Shown: one piece after another, positions 54,675-64,000 of the stretch
Numbering within the stretch: the first letter of the stretch is position 1
Layout: the number at the start of each line of letters is the position of its first letter
From: Leptasterias polaris
Lineage: Eukaryota; Echinodermata; Asteroidea; Forcipulatida; Asteriidae
Assembly (NCBI GenBank): GCA_037783415.1
Contig: JAZGTN010000027.1
Location: forward strand, 5,852,001-5,916,000
Length of the DNA: 64,000 nt
Direction: 5' to 3'
The notes under the pieces: model-generated
Databases searched by the model: none
Told to the model about the DNA's origin: nothing
The model's input: the letters and a program-made list of their open reading frames with translations, nothing else
Made by a program: the position numbers and the translations under genes

Positions 54675-54870
54675 ACTTTCTGATTTTTGTCAATATTCGA
54701 TACAAAGAAAGGGGCACATCTCAAAAGTGGTTCAGGTGTTACTTTTACAACTCTTGAGTTTCTGTGGAAATTGTGACACAAAGTGTAAAATATCACATTG
54801 ACCAGTGTTGTATCTTGCCTAACAGAAAATGCCCTGGAATGTACCAGGTTACTCTTTTTGTAAACACAAA
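54675..54870. repeat. Dispersed repeat shared with 27345-27545
   Basis: Shared phrases: GGGCACATCTC, TTACTTTTACAACT, GTATCTTGCCT, CCCTGGAATGTAC and GTAAACA-AAATTA-ATGGC, same orientation. One copy lies downstream of each oxidase gene's stop. Confidence 0.7.
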
Positions 54871-55025
54871 TTACATGGCAAACTGAATCAATTAAACTTT
54901 ATCCCATACTTATAAGTTATATACTAATCATACTGTCTGATAAACGATTAAAAATCAAGTTGTTAAAGTCCGTTATCTTACCACTCTCATGCCGTGTCCA
55001 AATTGGCGGAAAATGCTACAACTGT

Positions 55026-55376
55026 GAGCAAGTTCGAGTGCGCACTATGTTTAACTAAAGGTCGACTATTTTGACTCGAACCCAGGCTGGTCGACCATTG
55101 GTTGACTACTGTGGCCGACCATTTGGAACCAGCCTCAGGACCATGGTTTCTTCCGTGGTCCTGATAGCCTCGTTCCATGCTAACATTTGTAAAGCGCAGA
55201 AAAGAACCAGTGACACTATAGCAAAAGGGTGGAAGAACACAATGGAAATTTTGAATACCGTGCCAATGGTTGACTAACTTCCAAACTAGGCGTTCGCGTG
55301 AGTACTTCACTGCGCATGTACGTTGCTCGTCAGTGGTCAATCACGAGTCGACTAATGTGCGCACTCGAACTTGCTC
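55026..55376. mobile_element. 351-bp TIR element
   Basis: Perfect 20-base termini GAGCAAGTTCGAGTGCGCAC and its complement. Interior has repeated GGTCGAC / GTCGACC and a CAGGACCATGG...CCGTGGTCCTG hairpin. Non-coding, 0.3 kb downstream of HAO-B. Confidence 0.85.
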
Positions 55377-55719
55377 TGTGGCTGTTGCCAAGTGCGTTGC
55401 ACAGGGCTAGTCTATATCTTAACACTGATGACGCAGTGATCAAGCCGCAGCCGCACACGGAGCCGCAGCTGTAGCCGCTAATTTGGAAACGGCCTAAATA
55501 GACCTTTGTCATGGTGTGGCCACCTTGATTTTCTCCCATTCAAGTCAATGTAACCAAACCGAGGCTGAAAGGAAAACAAGTCTGGTTTCTTTTCGTAATG
55601 AATTTTAGCATTCATTACTGTAATTGGATACAGGGAATACGACCAAAATGGTGGCAGCATGATAATGGTCTATGGCATTTATGAATACTGATATTCATTA
55701 CGGGACAGGTGGAGGATTT

Positions 55720-55790
55720 TCAAAGTTTAGCAAGAAGTTGTGACTCTCTCACCACCAAGTCCGGTGTAATGTCCTTAATGCTGGAGCATC
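55720..55790 (-). CDS. HAO1-like: HAO-B terminal exon, PTS1 C-terminus
   Basis: Acceptor TGATACAG. Encodes [20 protein letters not shown] then KL and TGA. Ends Ala-Lys-Leu, the same PTS1-type tripeptide as HAO-A. Confidence 0.92.
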
Positions 55791-58700
55791 CTGTATCATA
55801 CAAAATACAAATTTTAACCCTTTAGATATTAATAATTACAAATTTAATAACAAAACTTATAGTGCGCACATATCCACCCTCAGACTGCTCAAGGCGCCAT
55901 CAAAAACCAATACAAACACTTATAAATGCATACGTTGACAATGATCAAACTGTTAATCAAATTGGGGTTAGTTTCTAACTCGATCCCTGTATAACTCAGT
56001 ATAGTTTCCAAAGAAGATTGTACCATGATGCAAATGTGCATTTCAACCGCTTTGTTGTCTACTTACGGGTTACTGTTTTGTTCGACCTTTACATCCGAAA
56101 TCTATCTCAACGTAACCAGAAGGGGTGTTTTGGTGGGGTTTTTTCCTTTCTTTGGAAACAAACTTGTAAGTAAATTCCTGGCATAACATTCTCAAATAAG
56201 GAACGGATCTCTCACCTGACAAAGCCATTGCAAGACTAAACTCATCTCGTATGATCTCCAACACCTTACGAACTCCCGCCTCACCCTGACATTGTGGAAA
56301 AAGTTTTTTGGAAATGTCAAATGTTATCTGACCACGGAGGAAGGAAAACATGGGAATCTAATAAGGGCCTTGTCACACGAAGCAGGCAACTTGGAGGCAA
56401 CCAACTGATGTGCATGATGCAGGACTACTTTGGTAGCACATGAGTAATTTTTCAAACAATGCCTTACGATCCCCAAGAAATGTATGTAGACATTCAAATG
56501 TGAATGCCTTTTCTTCTTAGAGATTGCCTGGAATTTGTTGCCTGTAAATTACCTCGTCTGACAAGGCCTTAACGAACACACAATTATTACATTTTAGTGT
56601 CAACTCAAAATATTGACCCCGGATCATGTCCATAACCTCCCATAATAAAATATTAACCACTAATCGAGAACGTGACTCCACAGCTTCCTTCAGGATTTTG
56701 TTTTTCACTTGGTTGGAGATGGGGGATTGAATCACCAAACACAGTAATAACCCCTTTTATAAGGGGTACCTGCAAACATTAAGAACATAAAAACAAGTTT
56801 CGAAGATAAATGTCCTTTTTCCAAAAATGTCAAATGTTCTTTGTCAATTTCCCGCCTGCGAATCATCGAGTCGAATGTTTCTTAGTTATAACAGAGGTGA
56901 CATGAATAGGTTTGAGTTTAGGGACTTTCTTGGCTTTCCATTCTTATACATTGTCAGAGCCACTTCGTAAAAATATATTTGGAAGAACAATTACAGATAT
57001 TGAGATTCGTTTTGTTGTTAGATTGTGATGATAACACTTTTTAATATTTATAAAATAATTTACTTACATCATAAGCCAGTCCCCACAGGACAGGTCTACC
57101 GATGAAGACTGCTCTAGCACCCAGGGCCAGAGCCTTCAAGACATCAGTGCCTTTCCTTACTCCTCCATCAAGGTACACCTCTATGTTGGACCCGCGCACT
57201 GCTTCCACCACCTCAGGCAATGCGTCTATCTAAAAATAGGAAATACAAATCAAAATGCGTTCATGGTTGATAACATAAATTAAAATGAGCTTGAACGTAT
57301 AATATTATTATTATGTTTTTATTTTTAATTATTGAAAACCATCAATTGCTTTTAAAAGTCTGGTTGATTTGTAAGGCAAGACTAGCCATATCGGCCTAAA
57401 TAAATAACAGTATAAATTGTTGAAACCGATTGAAATATATAAGTTTTGAAACAATCCATCATCTGAGACTTATAGAGATATCCATTATTAAAAAAAAAAA
57501 ACATTCCAAAACGATATCTTTCTCATCTCACCCCACGAAATAGAGGCCATTTATTTTATTAACTTAATATACTTTTTATGAAATATATTGTCGTAATCCA
57601 TCGGATAATCCATTTTAAGATATTGTTTATATCCACGGGAATTTAATAATTGACAGTTCTCTAATAATTTTTTTTTCTACAATCATGTTGAAGCAAGCCT
57701 GACCGTCAGTGTGTCCGACTAAGCTATCCTAAGTTATAGCCCAATCTCGCTCGTACCGGTTCGACAATACCAGTTGCGTCTGTTTTGGCGCAACTTGGGC
57801 CCCAAAAAGAAGGTCTTACAAAAAAAAATGACACATAATATAATATCAGAGTGTGTTCACTGGGTGGTCATACTATAAGCACTTTCGCCACTGCACACAC
57901 TAGCTGAACACTGTGAATTGGCCCACTGTGGATAACACCGTGTCCACAGAAAAATGAAGATTAGAAGATGATACAAGTTCACTGTGTTAATACACATGCC
58001 ACATTAGGACTGTTGTCTATGAAATAATACTAATAGTGTGGATTCATTGTGTGAAAAATTCTGATGTTTGAATTTTCATTTTTGTATTATTATTATTTAG
58101 GTACTCATATGCGCCGCGACCATAAGAGGAGTTGAAAATGCAGTCAGAAACAAATGAGATTTTACTTCTTCTTTTTTTATTTTATTATTATTATTTTTTT
58201 TTGGGGGGGCATTATAAAGACACATTTGGGATATGTTTATGTATGCAAATGTCAGTTTCATAATGTTTTACTTTTTTACTTGATATTGTTGTGGAAACTT
58301 TTAGTTTCTTTTATACCTCTAAAATCTTTATAAAATAGTTAGGGGCGATTCCATACTAGCGTCGGTCGTAATACGCCAAACATTAGACCTTAACAATGTT
58401 TTGATGTGTTTTTTTATTGTGTGCATTGCACTGTGTTGCAAAGAGGAAAATACAAAAATAAAAGGAGAAAATCATGCGGGAAAAAAACTATTCGAAAAAA
58501 TGAACGAAAGTTTACACGAACAGACTTTCAAATGGAGTTTTAATAACGCTATGTTCAAATCAAACAAGATGATTTCAAAGAAATTCTTCTCACAGTTGCC
58601 AGAACTCCATCTAGTTGTCTTCCCCCGTGGTTAGAGACCATTATTCCCGCCACGTTGTGTCTGACTGCTTCTTTTGCATCTTCAGCTTTAATATAGAAAC

Positions 58701-60718
58701 AAATCAGAAATAACGAAATAAGACATAGGGGCCTACCTGAATCCAAACGCCCTTTTGTATAATATTGACAAAATCAAGTAATTAACCACAAGGGAAACTG
58801 ACAGTGGGACTTGAACCTATGACAGCCAACATTAGGGTAGCTCATGAACACAGTGTGAAATGTTACTTCTTTTTTTGACGTCATACGAGACTATGGTCTA
58901 TAGACGGTAATGAGAAGGGGCTGGGTTAGTTTAGGCTGCAGTTAATAATTACAATATCAATCAATGCCAACAGAACCCTCAAAAGACAGAAGACAAAGAT
59001 GTGTTGTATGAACTCTTTGAAACTCCCGATGTGCACAGAGTGCGTCTGCAGGTTGTGAGCGCAGATTCTACAGTATTAACGCATTGACATTAAACCAATC
59101 AGGATGAAAACGACTCATAAAATCCTCATAGGTCTAATCGATTTATACGGGTAATCCAACATCTAACTAAACCGTTAACCAATCCACTTATAAACCATCA
59201 AACACTCAACCATCGACCAATGAACTCGCTGACAAACTATCTAAATTACAATTTTGTTTATAACCCACCAACATACCCCACACAGCAACAACCCATCTAT
59301 TGGTCAATCGACGAATCATGTGACCAAACACTCAACCCTGGGTCTAGGCCTATAACAAAAAACTTGCACCCATAAACCAACACGTCCACTATAGGCGCGG
59401 GGTGGGGGGTAACTGCCCTCTCGAATTCGGGCAAAAATAGTGGGGGGAAATTCAGGCACCGCTAGAAAAGAAACACAACAAAAACAACCGGTTAATATTA
59501 GAAACTTATATGTTTTTCTTGTGCAAAGTTTCAGGCAAATCAACCCCTCTGCCCCTTCCCCCATAGTCCCCATGCTCGCCCGCCCGTCAACTCTATAACT
59601 ATAGATAGTTCCCAGTAGACGCCATCTTTACGGGCAAATCGCATTTTGGCTTGCAGGCGCGTCAAGCGCTCTAATTATTAACGCAGCCGCGTTGTTCACT
59701 AACCAATCACGCAATGAGTTTGGTGAAATGTGCGCGTGCTGACGCCGTTCTCACGCGTAACGCATGAATGTGTGTTCCAAATTGCCCGTAAAGATGGCCG
59801 ACTTACGTCATACTGCAACCCAGGGGGGGGGGGGGGGGGGGGGGGGGCGAAAGGGGTAGCGCCACCAGCGCGCCACCTACGTTGAAAATAATCTCATTCG
59901 ACCATCGCGACGTGGACTGGTCGAAGCTCCCCGGCCCCACGTACAAACGGATGTGTGTGTATGGGTATGCACAGTACACACTATTTGAATTTACGGTTGC
60001 TCGCCGTTCCGTTGAGACTGCCTGGACGAGTCCATTTTATCAGAGGGTATTGTTATCTTCAAATGTTGTAAATTCACAAAATCTTTACACCAGAAAACAT
60101 TTGTAATTTTTGTTTTTTGCCTTGCCAACTGCTTCAGTAAATTAACTATTTAATAAACAACATATATTTAACCTAAACGACATGTATAACATATCTGTTT
60201 TAGATGTGTATGTTGCCTCAGAATTACAATTACCTGCGGCAAATGTTCCCGTCCGTCAACAGAGATCGTTTGAACGCAAAATAAGTATTGGCGGGATCCA
60301 TTCTCTCCAAAAACACTTTTACAAATCGTCAACTATCTATAGAGGATGTACCGAGGGATTTTGATTAAACTTTCAGGAATGAAAGATCTATTCCTAAATA
60401 TTATGTCGATATTTGTAGCCATTTTAGGGGAGACCATTTGTAACGAAATTCCCACCTGGACCCATTCATACACGTTAGCCGCTGCAATAAACCAACGGGA
60501 AATATTCGATCATATTTTTACGCACTTTATTTAAAATTAAGCATCTCAACAATTGAAAATACTCTTACGATATACACTGTTATGTTTTCAGTGCTGATAA
60601 AGAGAGAATTTTAACGGTATACATGGATTTCTTTTTGTTTTTTAATGGTCATTACCTATTTTTAAAATGGAGTGTACCCAAACAGCGATCGCAAATGATT
60701 GCGCAACACCCCCTTCCG

Positions 60719-60749
<31 letters not shown>

Positions 60750-63174
60750 TGCTGCAACCTATCTATAGGCCTATAGTGAATAATCAATGCAAACAGGCCC
60801 TTACCTGTCAAAATGCCTTTTAAAACTACAGGCAACGTCGTGAAGTTCCTCAACCAATCCACGTCTCGCCATGTGATAGAGGCATCTATGTTAGCGTCAA
60901 ATGTAGCTGAATATCCGGAACCTTCCGTTTTGTTTTTCGGAACATCAAATCTAATATCCAATAAAATACAGACACATGAGAAAGAATCGTCTTTGAGCAC
61001 ACAGGCTACACATTACTTGAAATTTAATGCCAAATTTTGTTTACCTTTCTTTATGAAAATGTATAGACCATTGATTCTTTGATTAAAAAAGCAGCTTCTT
61101 TTCATCCACTCCACCCAAACCCACTTCCTTCTGTTATGATACCCGGTAAATTATTCCTTTTACTTTGTGTGTATAGGCCCCTAGGCCTATACCTTTCAAA
61201 ATTTTGGGGCACAGAAAACCTGTTCTTCAAATCAGCCCGTCTTTTTCCTAGAAGAGGAGCATCCACTGTCAGCAGCAACGCCTTAAAGCCCGCCCTCTCG
61301 ACTCCTCTGATTAGCTCTTTGAGCCTGGCACGACCCTTGAACATGTACATCTGAAACCAGCAACATCCATCGGCAGGAAACACGTCTGCTACCTTTTTGA
61401 AAGGTGTTGTAGAGCCATGACTAAGGGCCATGCACGTTCCGAATGATGAGATGGCTGGAAATAGAGATTTTGACGTGATTTATCGTTACAAAAACATGAG
61501 CAGAAGCTTAAGAACTACACTCTGAAAACTCCCGGGTCAATTGACTGGGATTCGGGTCGCTGGGGGCTCGACCAATTTCTGGGTCAGACACGGAGGTCAC
61601 GGAGGTATGGTGTTCCATATGTGCCACTCCTTTCCGTCGCCTTTTCAATTTTGTCCGTCGCCTTTTCAATTTTGTCCGTCGCCTTTTCAATTTTGTCCGT
61701 CGCCTTTTCAATTTTGTCCGTCGCCTTTTCAATTTTGTCTGTCGCCTTTTCAATTTTGTCCGTCGCCTTTCCAATTTTTTCCGTCGCCTTTTCAATTTTT
61801 TACGTCGCCTTTTCAATTATTCCATCGTGGGTCCACGTGACTACCAGGTGACTATCACATGACTCCGAAGGAAATTCGACCTTTGGGAGGCATACCGCAG
61901 TTGCCAAAATGTATACGTTGCTTCATCCACAGTCGAGACCAGATAACTACGATAATATCCTTTTCAGTTCCATTCTTGATTTACTAAGCAAAGCCTGTAC
62001 ATAGACAGTATGGTTGAGGTATCCAATCATTTTTCTTTGCCAACAAATCATCACATGGTCATCATGTGACGGTCACGTGGCCGATTCAGAAAAAAAATGC
62101 GCCTGAAAAATTGAAAAGGCGACGGACAAAATTGAAAAGGCGACGGACAAAATTGAAAAGGCGACGGAAAGGATGGCACATATGGAACACCAGACCTCCG
62201 TGACCTCCGTGTCTGACCAAGAAATTGGTCGAGCCCCCAGCGACCCGAATCCCAGTCAATTGACCCCCCATGTTCCCATACTTTAACACTGTTTTCCTCT
62301 TGTACAGAAATTCCCCCCCCCCCCAGTCACAAATCCTCTAAACAATTACTAAGAATCCAAGCACACAATGAAGACACAACATGGAGGCACCATGTCCCAT
62401 TTTTATCGAGCACCAAATGATCAAAAACTTGCTCCTAGTTACACCATAGGGCTATTAGCTTCTCAGCAACAAATTTTACCTGAAGCTGTTGCCAACTCTC
62501 CCAGACTATGCGCCATCTTATGATATGAAGAGGGCGCAGCGCACACAGGAAACGCAATCTCGTGACCAAGAATGGTGGTGCGCAAATCTCTAACTGATAC
62601 GTTGCGGAGAAGTTTGGGTTTCAGACGGTATCTGCAAAATTACAAATATTCAGTTGAATCACTAAACAATTAATTACCACAAACAAGATTCAATTTACAT
62701 GACACACCCCACAGATTGCTTGGCCTCTGACCTGTATCCCGAAGAAAAATTAATCTTTTAACAAAAACTTAAGGGTCTATCAAAAGAATTGCCACTGTAT
62801 TTCAAGAAACAAAGTTGATATAAGGCCCAAGTAAGATCGTTTGTAAAACGGGTGATGTTAGGCCTATACAAATTGTAACAGATTTCCTCTTCTTTTGGAC
62901 TTCTTCGATTTGGAAAAGAAAGTGACCGAAAAGTTTTACATCGAAGACAAATTAGGACAATTTTAAGCCGACATTCAGGATTTTCAATTGTGTATAGTCC
63001 GTTTCATTTTATGATTCTAAGGCTACTTGTTCCGGCTCTGACGTACCTCCAGAATGCTTGTTGATTATCTCTGAGCGTCAGTTCATCATCTGCACCACCG
63101 GAGAAGAATTCAGCGGTACTCTTAGGCAGACGGGCACTTCCAGGCACTTTAAAATCTTCCAAGCAAACAGGCTG
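55720..63174 (-). CDS. HAO1-like: (S)-2-hydroxyacid oxidase, peroxisomal, paralogue B (HAO-B), eight exons, start not seen
   Basis: FMN-dependent 2-hydroxyacid oxidase of the same family and exon plan as HAO-A. Exons: 63047-63174 (5' edge uncertain), 62480-62631, 61193-61454, 60805-60950, 58594-58685, 57068-57229, 56216-56285, 55720-55790; all phases agree. Seen residues: [28 protein letters not shown] and GRP, so the catalytic His and Arg are kept. Differences from [14 protein letters not shown] replaces EYYRSG (the substrate-binding Tyr is Phe, as in long-chain HAO2-type enzymes), the loop before the Lys is eight residues longer, and PSSYHKMAH replaces [10 protein letters not shown]-terminus Ala-Lys-Leu is a PTS1. 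The open frame upstream of QPVCLEDF has no ATG before a stop, so an upstream start exon joined at CTTTGCAG|CAG is likely. Direct neighbour and tandem duplicate of HAO-A. Confidence 0.9.
56216..56285 (-). CDS. HAO1-like: HAO-B exon, [10 protein letters not shown] segment
   Basis: Acceptor AATGTCAG, donor TGTCAG|GTGAGA. Encodes [20 protein letters not shown] and ALS. Confidence 0.95.
57068..57229 (-). CDS. HAO1-like: HAO-B exon, FMN phosphate site
   Basis: Acceptor ATTTTTAG, donor TATGAT|GTAAGT. Encodes [40 protein letters not shown] and [14 protein letters not shown]. Confidence 0.95.
57240..58590. other. HAO-B intron 5, no recognisable feature
   Basis: AT-rich, with short TTATTATT and poly-T stretches near 58090 and 58185-58200. 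No repeat family or coding sequence recognised. Confidence 0.55.
58594..58685 (-). CDS. HAO1-like: HAO-B exon, catalytic His/Arg
   Basis: Acceptor ATTAAAG, donor GCAACT|GTGAGA. Encodes [20 protein letters not shown] then [10 protein letters not shown]. Confidence 0.95.
58686..60804. other. HAO-B intron 4 with long poly-G and poly-C runs
   Basis: Contains 25 G at 59823-59847 and 31 C at 60719-60749, and a GC-richer patch near 59640-59780. A family of CCATC/CCAACC-rich phrases lies at 59150-59300. No coding sequence recognised. Confidence 0.55.
60805..60950 (-). CDS. HAO1-like: HAO-B exon, LKG segment
   Basis: Acceptor GGATATTAG, donor TGACAG|GTAAGG. Encodes [40 protein letters not shown] and GILT. 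Confidence 0.93.
61193..61454 (-). CDS. HAO1-like: HAO-B exon, QMY/TVD segment
   Basis: Acceptor TTTCCAG, donor GAAAG|GTATAG. Encodes [31 protein letters not shown] and [20 protein letters not shown] then [13 protein letters not shown] stands where HAO1 has LSSW. Twelve bases longer than the HAO-A exon. Confidence 0.93.
61534..62266. mobile_element. 733-bp TIR element with internal 21-bp minisatellite
   Basis: TIRs of about 110 bases begin GGGTCAATTGACTGGGATTC and continue through CGGAGGTCACGGAGG and CCATATGTGCCA. Next to the left TIR are about nine units of CCGTCGCCTTTTCAATTTTG plus T; next to the right TIR are three units of the complement. Open frames here (lysine/arginine- or phenylalanine-repeats) come from the minisatellite. 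Located in HAO-B intron 2. Confidence 0.92.
62480..62631 (-). CDS. HAO1-like: HAO-B exon, YRLKPKLL segment
   Basis: 152 bases as in HAO-A. Acceptor ATTTTGCAG, donor TTCAG|GTAAAA. Encodes [40 protein letters not shown] and [10 protein letters not shown]. Confidence 0.93.
63047..63174 (-). CDS. HAO1-like: HAO-B exon 1 or 2 (N-terminal segment)
   Basis: Encodes [20 protein letters not shown] then [20 protein letters not shown]. Donor CTGGAG|GTACGT. The likely acceptor is TCTTTGCAG at the upper edge; the frame extends further up without an ATG. Confidence 0.8.
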
Positions 63175-64000
63175 CTGCAAAGACTTACTCCCCGCCGTGT
63201 CATCAAAAGCCAATCTGACAACATGGAGGTGGTGACAGTTTGTGTTTCGGATAACAATAGACAGCTAAACGCTCACTCCATCACATGTTCATGATTCAAA
63301 CAGGTGTACTATGCCCGATATAACTGCCGATATGTGCCCCCCAAAAAAAAAAATTTAATAAAAATGTTCCCGAACTCAAATTTCCTCTTATCCTATAGAA
63401 TTCCTGGGATTCACAGAATACATTGTACACCATGCCACATATCGAGCACCGATCACAAACAGGGCATTGGGTTTTTCTTGTTCTCTCTTCGTGATTGTTT
63501 CTTTCACTGGCCGGTTGAACTAACAAATATTTAAGAATGTCTGTGGGTTGATTTTTATAGAGCTTGAAAGTTTGAAGACTACATTATTAGTTAACCATAG
63601 CCAAGGTCGTATCTGCCTTCCAAAATGCATAAATGGCGCAAGCAAGATTTATCGTGTGATGATGTCAGGTGAATGTGGTCGATGAATTAATTGTTAGACA
63701 TAGGAATATCTAACAAAATTCTCTTAGAGAAAACAGCCCCTGTACGCAAAATTAAAGTAGGGTCATACTTTGGTATAAATGACCCCTGCATGCACATAGA
63801 GTACACCCTCAAAATTGTTGTTTTACTTTTACCGTTAACAAATAAAAAGGTTTACGTAGTAACGATAATGGATAAGGCCATTGGGGCCCTAGCTATAGTT
63901 CCAAGCTGTATAAAAACTGTTAGCGTTTTTATCGCAATGACTGTCTATTATTAATTAACTTAAAATAATTATTGATCAAGACTGTCAAAAAATAAATTGG
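63175..64000. other. Upstream flank of HAO-B
   Basis: Should include the HAO-B start exon and promoter, neither of which can be identified. It carries the repeat phrase GTGTGATGATGTCAGGTGAA near 63653 that is shared with 38640. Otherwise AT-rich with nothing recognised. Confidence 0.45.

Larger units (their letters stand above)
51427..55719. other. Intergenic region HAO-B 3' side / HAO-A 5' side
   Basis: Should contain the HAO-A promoter. It holds a SINE fragment, a GTCGC-rich low-complexity block (51762-51915) with an inverted partner at 52272-52325, a C run at 52144-52156, a family B MITE (52922-53297), a half palindromic MITE near 53580, the dispersed repeat at 54.68 kb and a TIR element at 55026-55376. 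No gene recognised. Confidence 0.55.

Noticed and set aside
61508..61851. Lysine/arginine-rich (minus) and phenylalanine- or valine-rich (plus) repeat ORFs
   Set aside because: Translations of the 21-bp minisatellite inside a TIR element.

Overview
This is a eukaryotic, animal-type window: short exons with GT-AG introns, large introns, abundant palindromic MITEs, tRNA-derived SINEs, LINE, Penelope-like and DIRS-like relics, minisatellites and long poly-G/C runs. The protein families and repeat style suggest a marine invertebrate deuterostome, most likely an echinoderm (perhaps a sea star). The species is an inference. There is no prokaryotic gene organisation, CRISPR array or genuine tRNA/rRNA gene.

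Layout. (1) 0.7-15.8 kb, minus strand: a thirteen-exon gene model whose reading phase is conserved across every junction. It encodes a Mis18-binding protein 1 (M18BP1/KNL2) homologue, the centromere factor that licenses CENP-A loading. It has a SANTA domain spread over three exons, a CENP-C-like motif, a long basic disordered exon and the conserved post-SANT tail. The SANT/Myb domain itself cannot be found. (2) 19.1-25.3 kb, plus strand, head-to-head with the first gene: glyoxalase I (GLO1), five exons with all four zinc ligands; the N-terminal exon is not identified. (3) 30.2-51.4 kb, minus strand, convergent with GLO1: a complete eight-exon FMN-dependent (S)-2-hydroxyacid oxidase gene (355 codons before the stop), called HAO-A here. 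(4) 55.7-63.2 kb, minus strand: a second hydroxyacid oxidase paralogue, HAO-B, with the same intron positions and phases but no visible start codon. Both proteins end in Ala-Lys-Leu, a peroxisomal PTS1-type signal. HAO-A and HAO-B are a tandem gene duplication that has diverged at active-site positions.

The rest is repeat-rich. GLO1 intron 1 (first intron seen) holds a TTAA-flanked MITE split by another TIR element with an AATT duplication, a complete SINE and a Penelope-like GIY-YIG fragment. HAO-A intron 1 is a layered nest: a DIRS-like retroelement relic broken by a 0.9-kb TIR element and by a CR1/Rex1-like LINE ending in (GAATT)n. Beside it lies a 2.4-kb TIR region carrying a smaller TIR element with a 57-codon ORF. 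HAO-A exons 3 and 4 lie between two near-identical 0.7-kb palindromic elements in direct orientation. Other introns carry a deleted Tc1/mariner element, foldback elements and a head-to-head inverted 20-bp minisatellite.

Together the genes give one kinetochore/centromere factor, one cytosolic methylglyoxal-detoxifying enzyme and two probable peroxisomal 2-hydroxyacid oxidases. I see no sequence evidence that they form a dedicated pathway. The most noteworthy items are the diverged oxidase pair, the apparently SANT-less M18BP1, the nested transposons with readable insertion order, and several unclassified TIR elements.
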